Positions 1 through 7,997 of a stretch of 27,499 bases of DNA are shown piece by piece. Below the pieces are notes generated by a model that ran no database searches, was not told the DNA's origin, and was given only the letters and a program-made list of their open reading frames with translations. Position numbers and translations under genes: made by a program. The DNA is from Nitrospira sp. (GTDB lineage Bacteria; Nitrospirota; Nitrospiria; Nitrospirales; Nitrospiraceae): NCBI GenBank assembly GCA_025360665.1, contig JANYBU010000176.1, forward strand, positions 1 to 27,499, in the 5' to 3' direction. Numbering within the stretch: position 1 is the first letter of the stretch; the number at the start of each line of letters is the position of its first letter.

Positions 1-1030
1 GCGCCAGCAAGAAGCTAAACTCTCCAACCTGGGCCAGGGCGATGCCCACCATAATCGCCGAACGTGGGGGAACCTCCGCCAACAAGACTGCTCCAGCCCC
101 GGCGAAAAACTTCACCAGCAGGACCGTCACGAGTAGTCCGGCCACCGGCAGCGGATGCGCGAATAACACCCGCCAGTCCATGAGGATGCCGATCGACACG
201 AAAAAGAGACTATTGAAACTGTCGCGGAACGGCAGCACTTCAGCCATGGCCTGATGGCTGTACTCCGATTCGGAAATGACCAACCCGGCGATGAACGCGC
301 CCAACGCCAACGAGATACCGCCGAGCGAGGTGAGCCACGCGATGCCGAGACAGGAGACGATGATCGTCAACAAGAATAGCTCGCGGCTGCGGCTGCGGAC
401 GATATGTCCCAACACCTTGGGGACCAGATACCAGGCGGCTGCAATGACGAGCACGACGACAAGAACCGACTTCCCCAAGCTGAACAGAATCGCAAGCCCG
501 CCTCCATCCGATTGGCCCGCAAGAATCGGCGTCAACAACATCATGGGTACGACGGCCAAATCCTGAAAGACGAGAATTCCGATCGTGGTTCGGCCATGGA
601 TCGAGTCGCTGTCCCCCCGTTCAGCCAAGGTCTTCAACACGATCGCCGTGCTGCTCAGGGAAAAGAGGAATCCCCAGAACAGCCCCTGCTGCCAGGACAG
701 TCCGACGAGCATCGCCCCGAGCCATGCGATCAACAGCACGCCGCCAACCTGGATCGGTGCGGCCAGAAACATGAGGCGGCGCATGGAGGCCAATTGCACC
801 AACGAGAATTCGATGCCGATGGTGAAGAGGAGCAGGACGATCCCGATCTCCGCCAGCACTTGGACCGTGCTAATGTCCGAGATGAGGTTCAACCCGTAGG
901 GGCCGATGAGTGCGCCGGCGACCAAGAATCCTGCGATCGAGGGAAGCCGGAACTGGTGGAATACGAAGACGACGGCGATCGACGCAGTGAAGATCACGAG
1001 CAGATTTGCAAGCACGCCGTAGTCGGTCAT
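1..1030 (-). CDS. CPA2 (Kef/NapA-type) cation:proton antiporter, N-terminal part
   Basis: Translating the minus strand from the ATG at 1030 gives an open frame of 343 residues that runs off the window edge, so the C-terminus is not seen. It begins MTDYGVLANLLVIFTASIAV and is a chain of hydrophobic helices. Recognisable CPA2 pieces are GFLVAGALIGPYGL near residue 35, EIGIVLLLFTIGIEFS near 75, SSTAIVLKTLAERGD near 130 and GILVFQDLAVVPMMLL near 155. The family exchanges K+ or Na+ for H+ across the inner membrane. Whether a RCK/TrkA-N regulatory domain follows cannot be told here. There is no clear Shine-Dalgarno before 1030. The upstream gap begins with a word-type hairpin at 1079. The family call is firm; the ion is not. 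Confidence 0.9.
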   Translation of the reverse strand, partial: MTDYGVLANLLVIFTASIAVVFVFHQFRLPSIAGFLVAGALIGPYGLNLISDISTVQVLAEIGIVLLLFTIGIEFSLVQLASMRRLMFLAAPIQVGGVLLIAWLGAMLVGLSWQQGLFWGFLFSLSSTAIVLKTLAERGDSDSIHGRTTIGILVFQDLAVVPMMLLTPILAGQSDGGGLAILFSLGKSVLVVVLVIAAAWYLVPKVLGHIVRSRSRELFLLTIIVSCLGIAWLTSLGGISLALGAFIAGLVISESEYSHQAMAEVLPFRDSFNSLFFVSIGILMDWRVLFAHPLPVAGLLVTVLLVKFFAGAGAVLLAEVPPRSAIMVGIALAQVGEFSFLLA

Positions 1031-1078
1031 AAAGATTCGTATCTCGTCGTTCGTCTCTCGTGAATTAATTCCGGAATT

Positions 1079-1130
1079 TATTGGTCTGACGATCTGTTGA
1101 ATGTCCGACCAATCGTCAGATCAACAGATA
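1079..1130. repeat. Word hairpin, ATCTGTTGA/ATCTGACG family, empty copy
   Basis: The left arm (about 1079-1100) carries GGTCTGACGATCTGTTGA. The right arm (about 1106-1130) is its imperfect reverse complement with the same words in a changed order. The same words enclose the broken four-helix-bundle gene at 6644-7117, where the hairpin core also holds CCGGAATTT, as here at 1071-1079. It lies upstream of the antiporter start and contains no gene. Confidence 0.7.
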
Positions 1131-1291
1131 TCTTCCACTTCACGTTTTACGGGTTCAGGGCGGAGAATACCCCGGCAGCGAGGAGAGAACAAGGCAAAGC
1201 CGCTTGTTCAACGGAAACCGGCTCACTACATCGGCTTCACGAAACGAACGAGCGAGGCCAGATCATGATCCGCGCCATTATTTTTAGCCTT
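1131..1291. other. Non-coding gap, nothing recognised
   Basis: I see no convincing gene, RNA or strong promoter here. Short open frames on the plus strand have no family resemblance and no ribosome binding site. The stretch separates the antiporter start and its hairpin from the inverted-repeat element at 1292. Confidence 0.5.
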
Positions 1292-1510
1292 TAGCCCACA
1301 TTATTCATGACGGCTCGTCGCGACATCGCTTTCCTCGTTATTCGCGCGAGACTTGCGAGAAAAGCGGGACGGGTCGGAAGTTTCATCTTCGCGAGTCGCG
1401 CCTGTCGCGCACGTCTTGCTTGTCTCGCTCACGCTTCACAAACGGCGCTTCACGCGCAAGAGCAGCGGATCGGCGATTGCAGCAGAAGCGTTCATGAATA
1501 ATGCGGGCTA
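1292..1510. mobile_element. MITE-like element with 19-bp terminal inverted repeats, copy T1
   Basis: The ends are TAGCCC(A/G)CATTATTCATGA at 1292-1310 and the reverse complement at 1492-1510, with one mismatch. The 219-bp element encodes no transposase. Its right subterminal part (about 1463-1510) is nearly identical to that of the element at 13094-13285, while the centres differ. The centre of this copy (about 1345-1460) is a word hairpin built from GCGAGAC/GCGAGAAAAGCG, the family also found alone at 11342-11428 and 14442-14526. Both ends start with TA, which would fit a TA target site, but that is inference. Confidence 0.75.
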
Positions 1511-1717
1511 ATCCCCCTGAGTAACTGACCGAAGCCGATCTTGTGCTGCCGAATTTGGAAGGCGTGCGTCCCGAATCAATCGAGCCCAGAATCTCGGATA
1601 ATTGGCCAGCTGAGCCAGCTTGCGCCCTCCCCCGTCGGTAGCAAGACCCCCCTCGAAAGATGAATAGACGGCTTTGTCTCTGGTGGAATAGCTTGTCAGC
1701 ACCATCGGTGAGTACAA
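1508..1717 (-). pseudogene. Short open frame cut off by element T1, possible gene remnant
   Basis: The minus strand has a 69-residue frame (MVLTSYSTRDKAVYSSFEGG...) whose stop codon TAG is the first three bases of the T1 terminal repeat. I do not recognise the sequence. The composition is protein-like, but there is no clear ribosome binding site, and the length is short enough for a chance frame. It could be the remnant of a gene whose 3' end was lost when T1 arrived. The parallel case at 23214, where the same element end stops a recognisable gene, is the only reason to list it. Confidence 0.25.
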
Positions 1718-1779
1718 TTAAAAAAAGGTGAACGATGATGCAAACCCTGTCTGTCCCAGCGTCTCAAGGAAGGTGCTCT

Positions 1780-2352
1780 ATGCAGACCGCCCATGTGCTC
1801 ATGATCGCCGCAACGATTCTCACCCTATCCTCAACGTCGGCATTTTCCGATACCACGGTCACCTTCGATCCGTTGCAGATGCGGGAATGTCCTCAGGCAG
1901 ATGGTAACGCCCTCTACACGAACAAGGATCTTCCGGGCTGCAAGCTGATGACACTGAAAGAACTGTCGATCGTGCCCTCGTTGGATGACATGCCCACCTA
2001 CCGCCCCACCATAGCCACGGCCCCTCACTACGATATTCCTCCGTACCCCGACCGCAATCAGACTGGTATGACCGGCGGAGGACAGACTATCCCCGATTGG
2101 GCCAAAGATTGGCACGCCAGCATCACCTCGTCGGGATCGATCCAAGCTGAAGTCTGTTCGAAGTATGGTGAATGGCTGCATCTCAATGAAAAAACTCGTG
2201 GCGGGTTCTTTTACGGGACAGATCCCTCGTATGGCGGAGATCTTTCGGGAAGAAATCAGCGGGGTGCGAGCTATTCATTCTACGACAACGCACGATACGT
2301 CACGCTGTCGAAGATGTTTGGGCAGGGATTTGTGCCGATCGGCTGTCCATAG
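1780..2352 (+). CDS. Secreted protein of unknown function
   Basis: The product is 190 residues. I chose the ATG at 1780 because AAGGAAGG lies 7-14 bases before it and because it places a normal Sec signal peptide at the N-terminus (MQTAHVLMIAATILTLSSTS, likely cut after SAFS). An in-frame ATG at 1735, which also has an AGGTGA before it, would add 15 residues ahead of the signal. The mature part has four cysteines (RECPQ, PGCKL, EVCSK and the terminal IGCP), which suggests disulfides in the periplasm or outside. I do not recognise a domain. It is a single plus-strand gene, closed by the hairpin at 2378-2413. Confidence 0.75.
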   Translation: MQTAHVLMIAATILTLSSTSAFSDTTVTFDPLQMRECPQADGNALYTNKDLPGCKLMTLKELSIVPSLDDMPTYRPTIATAPHYDIPPYPDRNQTGMTGGGQTIPDWAKDWHASITSSGSIQAEVCSKYGEWLHLNEKTRGGFFYGTDPSYGGDLSGRNQRGASYSFYDNARYVTLSKMFGQGFVPIGCP

Positions 2353-2377
2353 ACAATCGGCTGAATTGAAATTCGCG

Positions 2378-2413
2378 AGGGGTGCCGGGCGATAGACAGG
2401 GCTTGGCACCCCT
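2378..2413 (+). terminator. Rho-independent terminator between convergent genes
   Basis: AGGGGTGCC at 2378-2386 pairs perfectly with GGCACCCCT at 2405-2413. On the plus strand the stem is followed by TACTTTTT. It ends transcription of the secreted-protein gene. The T-run is shared with the last codons of the convergent epimerase gene. Confidence 0.65.
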
Positions 2414-3444
2414 TACTTTTTGTAGAACTCCCGATACCACTTCACGAAACGCGCGATACCTTCTTCGATCGGCGTCGCTGGGGCGAATCCGACGTCCCGC
2501 GTGAGATCCTCGACATCCGCATAGGTCGCCGGCACGTCGCCCGGCTGAATGGGCAGCAGTTTCTTCACCGCTTTCTTTCCTAACGCGTTCTCCAGCACCT
2601 CGATAAAGTGTAGGAGCTCCACAGGCTGATGATTGCCGATATTGTAGATCCTGGCCGGTGCTGAGCTGGTTCCTGGATCGGGCTTATCACCGGACCAGGC
2701 TTGGTTTGGCGTCGCCGGATGATCGAGGGTCCTGATCACTCCTTCGACGATGTCATCGACATAGGTAAAGTCGCGACGCATCCTTCCGTGGTTATAGACC
2801 TCGATCGGTTTTCCCTCCAAAATCGCCTTCGTGAAAATGAAGAGGGCCATATCGGGCCTTCCCCAGGGCCCATAGACTGTAAAGAACCGCAGACCCGTGC
2901 AGGGAATCCGATAGAGATGCGCATAACAATGGGCCATGAGTTCATTGGCCTTCTTGCTGGCCGCATAGAGAGAGACTGGATGATCGACATTGTCGTGAAT
3001 CGAAAACGGCATCTGGGTATTGCCGCCGTAGACGGAACTCGACGAGGCGTAGACGAGATGCTCGACCTTCGCATGCCGGCAGCCTTCCAGAATGTTCAGA
3101 AACCCCTCGATGTTGCTGTCCGTATAGGCATGCGGATTCACCAGCGAATAGCGCACACCCGCTTGCGCCGCCAGATGGACCACCTTCGCAATCGGCTGTT
3201 TGGCGAAGAGCCGGCGCATTTTCACTCGGTCGGCCAGATCGGTCTTGGTAAAGGAGAACTGCTTGAAGGGTTTCAGCTTCGCCAGCCGGGCCTTCTTCAG
3301 TCGCACGTCGTAGTAGTCGTTGAGGTTATCGAGTCCGATCACCCGCTCGCCTCGCTCCAGCAATCTAGTCGCTGTATGAAAGCCAATGAATCCGGCGACA
3401 CCGGTGACGAGGATCGGGGCTTGCTGCGTTTTGCGCGTGGTCAT
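2413..3444 (-). CDS. NAD-dependent epimerase, UDP-glucuronate 4-epimerase-like (extended SDR)
   Basis: The product is 343 residues, normal for the family. The Rossmann signature GVAGFIG has glycines at 15, 18 and 21. The catalytic set is visible as S134-S137 (YASSSSVYG) and Y160-x3-K164 (LYAASKKANE). The stretches GLRFFTVYGPWGRPDMA and DDIVEGVIRTLD are typical of the UDP-glucuronate/UDP-galacturonate 4-epimerases that make precursors for capsule or LPS. The start has AAGGA 8 bases upstream. It lies 17 bp downstream of the MBL-fold gene on the same strand, so the two are probably co-transcribed. A related UDP-sugar epimerase activity cannot be excluded. Confidence 0.9.
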   Translation of the reverse strand: MTTRKTQQAPILVTGVAGFIGFHTATRLLERGERVIGLDNLNDYYDVRLKKARLAKLKPFKQFSFTKTDLADRVKMRRLFAKQPIAKVVHLAAQAGVRYSLVNPHAYTDSNIEGFLNILEGCRHAKVEHLVYASSSSVYGGNTQMPFSIHDNVDHPVSLYAASKKANELMAHCYAHLYRIPCTGLRFFTVYGPWGRPDMALFIFTKAILEGKPIEVYNHGRMRRDFTYVDDIVEGVIRTLDHPATPNQAWSGDKPDPGTSSAPARIYNIGNHQPVELLHFIEVLENALGKKAVKKLLPIQPGDVPATYADVEDLTRDVGFAPATPIEEGIARFVKWYREFYKK

Positions 3445-3461
3445 AGTGGGTCCTTGTCGAG

Positions 3462-5102
3462 CTATCGAAATGGTGTGGTTCGGCTACTGGCTTCCATAAA
3501 CGGAGGATCGCTGTGGTCAAGCCGGTAGAGCGACAGGGGTGTCAGGGCTTCTCCGGTTTTCATCGGTTCCACCAGCCCGTCGGTCGTGGGACGGAACAGA
3601 TCCAATGCATGACCGTGATGATACCCGCATCCGTTCTTCACGAGAAGCTCTTTGAGCATTTCAGGCCGTTCCCAGTGGGCCGTCAGCAACGCGGTGCGGG
3701 CGGGATTCCGTTGGCTGAACATGAACGAGAGATGGTCCGGATACCAATCTGCGCCGCCAGTGGCATACGACACGAAAAGCTTGGCCTGCGCCGCCGCACA
3801 GACGTCGGCAAGATACGCATTCGTGAGATAGCCGTTTTCTCCCACGTCAAGCCATTTCCCAGGATGAGACAAGGGCGCGTGGGCCGCATGGCCACGGACT
3901 TCGAGCAGTTGTTGTTGTGAGGCAAACACCAGCGGGATCGGCCCATGCTGCTGCACGAGTGACTGAATCACTCCGTCCTTGAGGGCGGACTTGCCACTAT
4001 TCGTCGGCCCGCTGTCCGCATGCACGAGCACGTTATAGTCACGATCGGCGATGAGATAGCAGTTGCGCGGCATCTCCAGGTCGCAGGGGTCTTCGCCGTA
4101 GAATGGCACGGAGTACACGGCCCCTCCTTCGAACACCCAACTTTCTCCATGCGCCAATTCGATCACGCGACCAAATCCAAGTTCTCGCAAGAGCGACAGA
4201 TAATCGTAGGAGAGCGTGCGCCGATTCCTTCGGCTCGGAACGATGATCGGCGTGTCTTTGGGCATGTGCAAGAGCGTGCGCGGATCCACATGATCGTCGT
4301 GATCATGGGTCAAGAAAACGGCAGCCGGTTTGGGCAACAGCGATCCCCAAAGTGATGGGATTGAGGATTCCGCAAACCAGGGGAGCAGCCAGGGATCGAA
4401 CAATAGCACCTGGTCCCGTTGCCGATACAACAGCGCGGCATGGCCGAGATGGACTGTGTCTTTATCTTGTAGCATTTCAAACCAGCGGGATCTGACGGAG
4501 GAGGTGTTCGAGCTGACCAAGCACTCATGCTGGTGAAGGGATTCGATCAGTCGTGTAAGCACGCGTTCTCCATCTCGCCCAGAGGTCGCCACCACCCTGT
4601 TAATTTCGTCGGTCTGATGCGTACCGTCCAAGAACCCCAAAACCTTCCCCACCAGCGGTCCCAACTGTCGCTGGTCGAACCCGATCGGAATCGCCTGCCG
4701 CTTCACGGAATGGAAAATCCTGAGTCCGCCGTTGGTGACCGTGGCGGATTTGGTGGGATCGGTCGGAAACTCCCATTGAAACGTACCGTCCGACTTCCGT
4801 CCACAACGGATATGCTGCTGCAGATAGGGGCGGGCACTGATCACCTCCGCGTAGGCGTCTTCCAATCGCCTCTGACGATCGGGGTCGTCGAGCGGGGCTC
4901 GTTTGGAAAAAACATCGCTGATGGCCGTATCGATCGCACTGGAGAGGAGGCCATGGGCTTCATGGAGACTCGCGACGATTTCGGGGGCCACCCCTGCAAC
5001 AAAGGGAAACGGCCCGGGAGGGTCGGCGCTCTCCAATTGAACCCAGGCCCAGGGCGCGAGGCTGAGATACTGATTTTTCGGCAGACTGTCCCAGATCTTC
5101 AT
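3462..5102 (-). CDS. MBL-fold metallo-hydrolase with PqqD-like segment
   Basis: The product is 546 residues from the ATG at 5102 (MKIWDSLPKNQYLSLAPWAW). An upstream in-frame ATG at 5144 would add residues encoded wholly by the repeat at 5103-5206, so I reject it. Residues of about 148-196 (GKVLGFLDGTHQTDEINRVV...) resemble the small winged-helix PqqD fold that binds precursor peptides. The metallo-beta-lactamase core follows, with the zinc motif HDHDDH at 266-271 and a later HADSG. A long N-terminal region (1-140) is unassigned. No Shine-Dalgarno is visible because the repeat reaches the start codon. The substrate is unknown. The PqqD-like part hints at peptide or amine-modification chemistry, but no radical-SAM partner lies nearby. 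Confidence 0.8.
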   Translation of the reverse strand: MKIWDSLPKNQYLSLAPWAWVQLESADPPGPFPFVAGVAPEIVASLHEAHGLLSSAIDTAISDVFSKRAPLDDPDRQRRLEDAYAEVISARPYLQQHIRCGRKSDGTFQWEFPTDPTKSATVTNGGLRIFHSVKRQAIPIGFDQRQLGPLVGKVLGFLDGTHQTDEINRVVATSGRDGERVLTRLIESLHQHECLVSSNTSSVRSRWFEMLQDKDTVHLGHAALLYRQRDQVLLFDPWLLPWFAESSIPSLWGSLLPKPAAVFLTHDHDDHVDPRTLLHMPKDTPIIVPSRRNRRTLSYDYLSLLRELGFGRVIELAHGESWVFEGGAVYSVPFYGEDPCDLEMPRNCYLIADRDYNVLVHADSGPTNSGKSALKDGVIQSLVQQHGPIPLVFASQQQLLEVRGHAAHAPLSHPGKWLDVGENGYLTNAYLADVCAAAQAKLFVSYATGGADWYPDHLSFMFSQRNPARTALLTAHWERPEMLKELLVKNGCGYHHGHALDLFRPTTDGLVEPMKTGEALTPLSLYRLDHSDPPFMEASSRTTPFR

Positions 5103-5206
5103 ACTCGTAAGGCGTGAGGCGTAAGGCGTAAGGGGATCGCCCATCCGTCTTTGACCTCGTTATTCTCAACCATCGCCTCACCCCTCACGCCTTACCCCTT
5201 ACGAGT
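5103..5206. repeat. Word hairpin, GTAAGGCGTGAGGC family, empty copy
   Basis: The left arm 5103-5135 and right arm 5176-5206 share an identical outer ten bases (ACTCGTAAGG and its complement), then continue with shuffled GTAAGGCG, GTGAGGCG and GTAAGGGG words. The loop is about 40 bp. The left end touches the MBL start codon. The right end encodes the last residues and stop codon of the VOC gene. The same words enclose the intact four-helix-bundle gene at 25323-25804. Confidence 0.85.
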
Positions 5207-5629
5207 GAATTCTAGCTTGCTGATCGTGGGTTCGTACAAGGCTTGAATGGCATTCCCATCAGGGTCGGAGAAGTAAAATGAATAGCTGCCGTCGCGATGC
5301 TGCTTCGGCGGTTTTACGACCTGCCCGCCCAGCTGCTGTAGACGCGGTTCGACCTCCTGATACATCCGGTCGACTGCCTCGGGGCTCTCAAGGATCACGC
5401 CGACGTGATCCAACAATTGTCCCTTCAAGGGCTGATACGCAGCAAGCTCGAACGGCGGAATCTGGTGTAAGGCAAAATTGTCCGGGCCGGAGCTGAAATA
5501 GACATTGTCTGAATCGGGCTCCCACACCACTTTCATCCCTAACAACTGTTCATAGAACGCGCGAGAACGCGCGAGATTCGTAACGCGTAGCGCCACGTGT
5601 CGTAATCCTCGATGGAGCGGAACACTCAT
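5192..5629 (-). CDS. VOC-family (glyoxalase/dioxygenase fold) protein
   Basis: The product is 145 residues from the ATG at 5629 (MSVPLHRGLRHVALRVTNLA). I chose it because GAGG lies about 7 bases upstream; in-frame ATGs at 5635 and 5692 are possible. The vicinal-oxygen-chelate pattern is clear: RHVALRVTNLARSRAFYEQLLGMKV, then LDHVGVILES, then FYFSDPDGNAIQALYE. Likely metal ligands are the His of RHVAL, the His of LDHVG and the Glu of ALYE. The class includes lactoylglutathione lyases, dioxygenases and resistance proteins, and the substrate here is open. The final residues TRKG and the stop codon come from the repeat arm at 5192-5206, so the original C-terminus may have been altered. Confidence 0.85.
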   Translation of the reverse strand: MSVPLHRGLRHVALRVTNLARSRAFYEQLLGMKVVWEPDSDNVYFSSGPDNFALHQIPPFELAAYQPLKGQLLDHVGVILESPEAVDRMYQEVEPRLQQLGGQVVKPPKQHRDGSYSFYFSDPDGNAIQALYEPTISKLEFTRKG

Positions 5630-5800
5630 AGCCATCCTCAATCGTGTCCGTATAGTAGGGAGCCACCTCGGCTCCGTCAATTGAAAATCCAAGGAACGTG
5701 AGCACCATTAGACCGGCCGGAGTCGAACAGACGGCTGCACCTCCTCTCCAGGCTATGATACGATAATCACACTTCCAATCTTGAAAAGGAGTCCACCCCG

Positions 5801-6640
5801 ATGTCTGTCCGACCATTGCTTGTTTCGACTGTGCTCTGTGTCCTGTTGAACGTGTCCCCCCTCTTTGCAGCCGACCAACCATCGCAGGCCCTGCTCACAC
5901 CACCGACGGGCAAAGACGGTGCGCCGATGGTCGAGGTCCCGGCCGGCTCGTTTCCCATGGGTGTCCCACAAGGAGATCGGGATGGCGGACGTGATGAATA
6001 TCCACGCCATGAGGTGGTTGTGGACACCTTTTTTCTCGACACATTCGAAGTGACGAACGGTCGCTATCTGGAATTCGTCAAAGCCACCGGCCATCGTGTC
6101 CCACAAAATCCTAAGAACCCGACGCGAAACCTCTGGCAAGGAGACACTATCGCTGACTCACTGACCGACCGACCCGTGATCAATGTGGATTGGTTTGACG
6201 CCGAGGCCTATTGCGCCTGGGCGGGCAAACGACTCCCGACTGAAGCCGAATGGGAAAAGGCGGCAAAGGGCACCGCCGATCGACGATTCCCCTGGGGCAA
6301 TGTCGAGCCCACGATGAAACATCTCAACTTCAATCAAAAGTGGATCGGCGAGAAGACCCTCATGCCAGTCGGGAGCTATGAAGCGGGCAAGAGCCCGTTC
6401 GGCGCCTACGACATGGCCGGCAACGTCTGGGAATGGGTCAACGACTGGTACGACGCCCGGTACTACGAGAAGAGTCCTGCGAGGAATCCCAAAGGCCCTG
6501 ACAGTGGTATCGAGAAAGTCATTCGGGGTGCCGGATGGCAGAACGAGACCCCCACGGTCCGCATCTTTACCCGCGTGGACAGCGACCCGACGATTCGGAA
6601 CGAATCGACAGGATTCAGGTGCGCGGCGGATGCGAAGTGA
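5801..6640 (+). CDS. Secreted SUMF1-fold (formylglycine-generating-enzyme-like) protein, probably non-catalytic
   Basis: The product is 279 residues with AAGGAG upstream and a Sec signal peptide (MSVRPLLVSTVLCVLLNVSP, likely cut after LFAA). The SUMF1 fold is unmistakable: MVEVPAGSFPMG near 43, FEVTNGRYLEFV near 84, PVINVDWFDAEAYCAWAGKR near 124, LPTEAEWEKAAKG near 144, FGAYDMAGNVWEWVNDWYD near 200 and STGFRCAADA at the end. True sulfatase-activating enzymes carry a pair of cysteines after the RGGSW-like motif. Here that stretch reads IRGAGWQNETPTVRIFTRVD and has none. It is therefore likely to be a structural or binding protein of the envelope. No sulfatase gene is in the window. Confidence 0.9.
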   Translation: MSVRPLLVSTVLCVLLNVSPLFAADQPSQALLTPPTGKDGAPMVEVPAGSFPMGVPQGDRDGGRDEYPRHEVVVDTFFLDTFEVTNGRYLEFVKATGHRVPQNPKNPTRNLWQGDTIADSLTDRPVINVDWFDAEAYCAWAGKRLPTEAEWEKAAKGTADRRFPWGNVEPTMKHLNFNQKWIGEKTLMPVGSYEAGKSPFGAYDMAGNVWEWVNDWYDARYYEKSPARNPKGPDSGIEKVIRGAGWQNETPTVRIFTRVDSDPTIRNESTGFRCAADAK

Positions 6641-6643
6641 AGA

Positions 6644-7117
6644 ATCTGTCGATCTGATGATCTGTTGAATTGTGAAAGACTTCGGCCCAACACAGGATTT
6701 GGCCAAGAGAACAAAGGATTTCGCGCTCAACATTATCAGACTGTCCGGGAGGGCTTCCCAAGACACCTGAAGCTCGCGTACTCGGACATCAGATTGTCCG
6801 ATCTGGGACATCCGTCGCAGCCAACTATCGAGCCGTCTGCCGGGCCCGTTCACGTGCCGAGTTCATCGCAAAGTTTGGAACGGTCGTTGAAGAAACAGAC
6901 GAGACGGTGTTCTGGTTAGAACTTCTGACTGAGTCCGGTATCGCTTCGGGAAACCAAACAATAGATCTCTTACAAGAAGCCAGCGAGCTACTTGCAATCT
7001 TCTCGGCGTCTAGACAAACGGCAAAATCGAGGAGAATCTGATGGTCTGTTGATCTGATGATTGACCGGAATTTCCGAGCACTCAACAGATCGACAGATCG
7101 ACAGATGATTAGATGAT
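6644..7117. repeat. Inverted-repeat unit enclosing a four-helix-bundle gene, ATCTGTCG word family
   Basis: The 26 bases at 6644-6669 match the reverse complement of 7081-7106 at 23 positions, so the transcript can fold into a long stem with the four-helix-bundle reading frame in the loop. A second copy of the plus-orientation words lies at 7034-7064 and forms a smaller hairpin with 7082-7117. The unit starts 4 bases after the SUMF1 stop codon and ends 3 bases before the hemD start. An empty copy of the same word family is at 1079-1130. Confidence 0.75.
6672..7041 (+). pseudogene. Four-helix-bundle protein (23S rRNA intervening-sequence protein family), frameshifted
   Basis: A GTG at 6672 opens VKDFGPTQDLAKRTKDFALN..., which stops at the TGA at 6768-6770. 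Reading one base later, the frame continues from CCT at 6766 as PEARVLGHQIVRSGTSVAAN and runs through AEFIAKFGTVVEETDETVFW to a TGA at 7039-7041. Together these give a full four-helix-bundle protein of about 120 residues, with the family's R-SGTSV-AN-RA-----AEF--K-----EE-DET--WLEL pattern. A one-base gain or two-base loss near 6760-6768 breaks it. It may be a real pseudogene or a sequence error. Inverted repeats enclose it. It is a different subfamily from the intact gene at 25364-25750. Confidence 0.85.
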
Positions 7118-7120
7118 CCA

Positions 7121-7960
7121 ATGAGCAAATCTAGTTTTGACGGCCTGCGCATCGCGGCATTCGAAAGCCGTATGGCAAGGGAGATGACGCGGCTGATCGA
7201 GCATTATGGCGGCCGACCTCTCGTGGCTCCTGCCCTCCGAGAAATTCCCATCCAGGACAATCCCGCTGCGTTGCGCTTCGGCGCCAGACTGATCGACGGA
7301 CAGGTCGATATTCTCATCCTTATGACGGGCATCGGCACAACCACCCTCTTCGAAATTCTCCGTTTGCGCCATCCCATGTCGTCGATCATGGCGGGGCTCA
7401 CGCAAACGGCAATCGTCGCTCGCGGCCCCAAGCCGGTGGCGGCACTCAAGCTCCTTGGTATCACACCGACTCTCACCGTACCGGAACCGAACACATGGGT
7501 AGAGGTGGTCTCCACGCTCGACGAGTACCGTCCCGTCAAAGGCCTCCGCGTCGCCGTGCAGGAATATGGCACATCAAATCTTGAACTCCTGGAGGCCCTG
7601 AGACGACGTGGCGCAGAAATCTTTCCCGTTCCCATTTACCGTTGGGCGCTCCCGGAAGACACAGGCCCGTTGAAGCAGGTGCTCGGCGAGATCATTGCGG
7701 GACACATGCAGGTCATGCTGGTCACCAACGCCGCTCAGATCGATCATGTCATGCAGTTACTCGAACAGGAAGGCACCACCGCGCAGTTCAAAGAGGCCTG
7801 CGAAAAGATGGTCGTCGCGTCCATCGGCCCGGCCGCCAGCGAACGCCTGCGCCACTACGATCTCCCCATCGACTTCGAACCCTCCCACCCGAAGATGGGC
7901 GTCCTGGTCAAAGAATGTAGCGAACAAGTACACTCGATCCTCATCTCAAAACGCAGCTAG
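7121..7960 (+). CDS. hemD: Uroporphyrinogen-III synthase
   Basis: The product is 279 residues. HemD closes and inverts ring D of hydroxymethylbilane to give uroporphyrinogen III, the branch point for haem, sirohaem and cobalamin. The two-lobed pattern of the family is seen: LRIAAFESRMAREMTRLIEH at the start, DILILMTGIGTTTLFEILR near 65, LRVAVQEYGTSNLELLEALR near 140, VMLVTNAAQIDHVMQLL near 195 and VVASIGPAASERLRHYDLPI near 230. The sequence is diverged, as HemD usually is. The first ATG after an in-frame stop at 7106 is 7121. No Shine-Dalgarno is present because a repeat arm runs up to 7117. Other haem genes are not adjacent. Confidence 0.88.
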   Translation: MSKSSFDGLRIAAFESRMAREMTRLIEHYGGRPLVAPALREIPIQDNPAALRFGARLIDGQVDILILMTGIGTTTLFEILRLRHPMSSIMAGLTQTAIVARGPKPVAALKLLGITPTLTVPEPNTWVEVVSTLDEYRPVKGLRVAVQEYGTSNLELLEALRRRGAEIFPVPIYRWALPEDTGPLKQVLGEIIAGHMQVMLVTNAAQIDHVMQLLEQEGTTAQFKEACEKMVVASIGPAASERLRHYDLPIDFEPSHPKMGVLVKECSEQVHSILISKRS

Positions 7961-7997
7961 CGCGTTTACGCTCAGCCAGATAGAATCGGCCTTCATT

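Noticed and set aside
404..1063. Plus-strand frame of 219 residues
   Set aside because: It is antisense to the antiporter, whose minus-strand translation shows clear membrane helices and family motifs. The plus frame is charged and has no recognisable sequence.
2701..3528. Plus-strand frame of 275 residues
   Set aside because: It is a shadow of the epimerase gene, which has all SDR motifs on the other strand.
7642..7920. Alternative frame inside hemD
   Set aside because: It has no start site and no family resemblance; hemD is conserved across the same bases.
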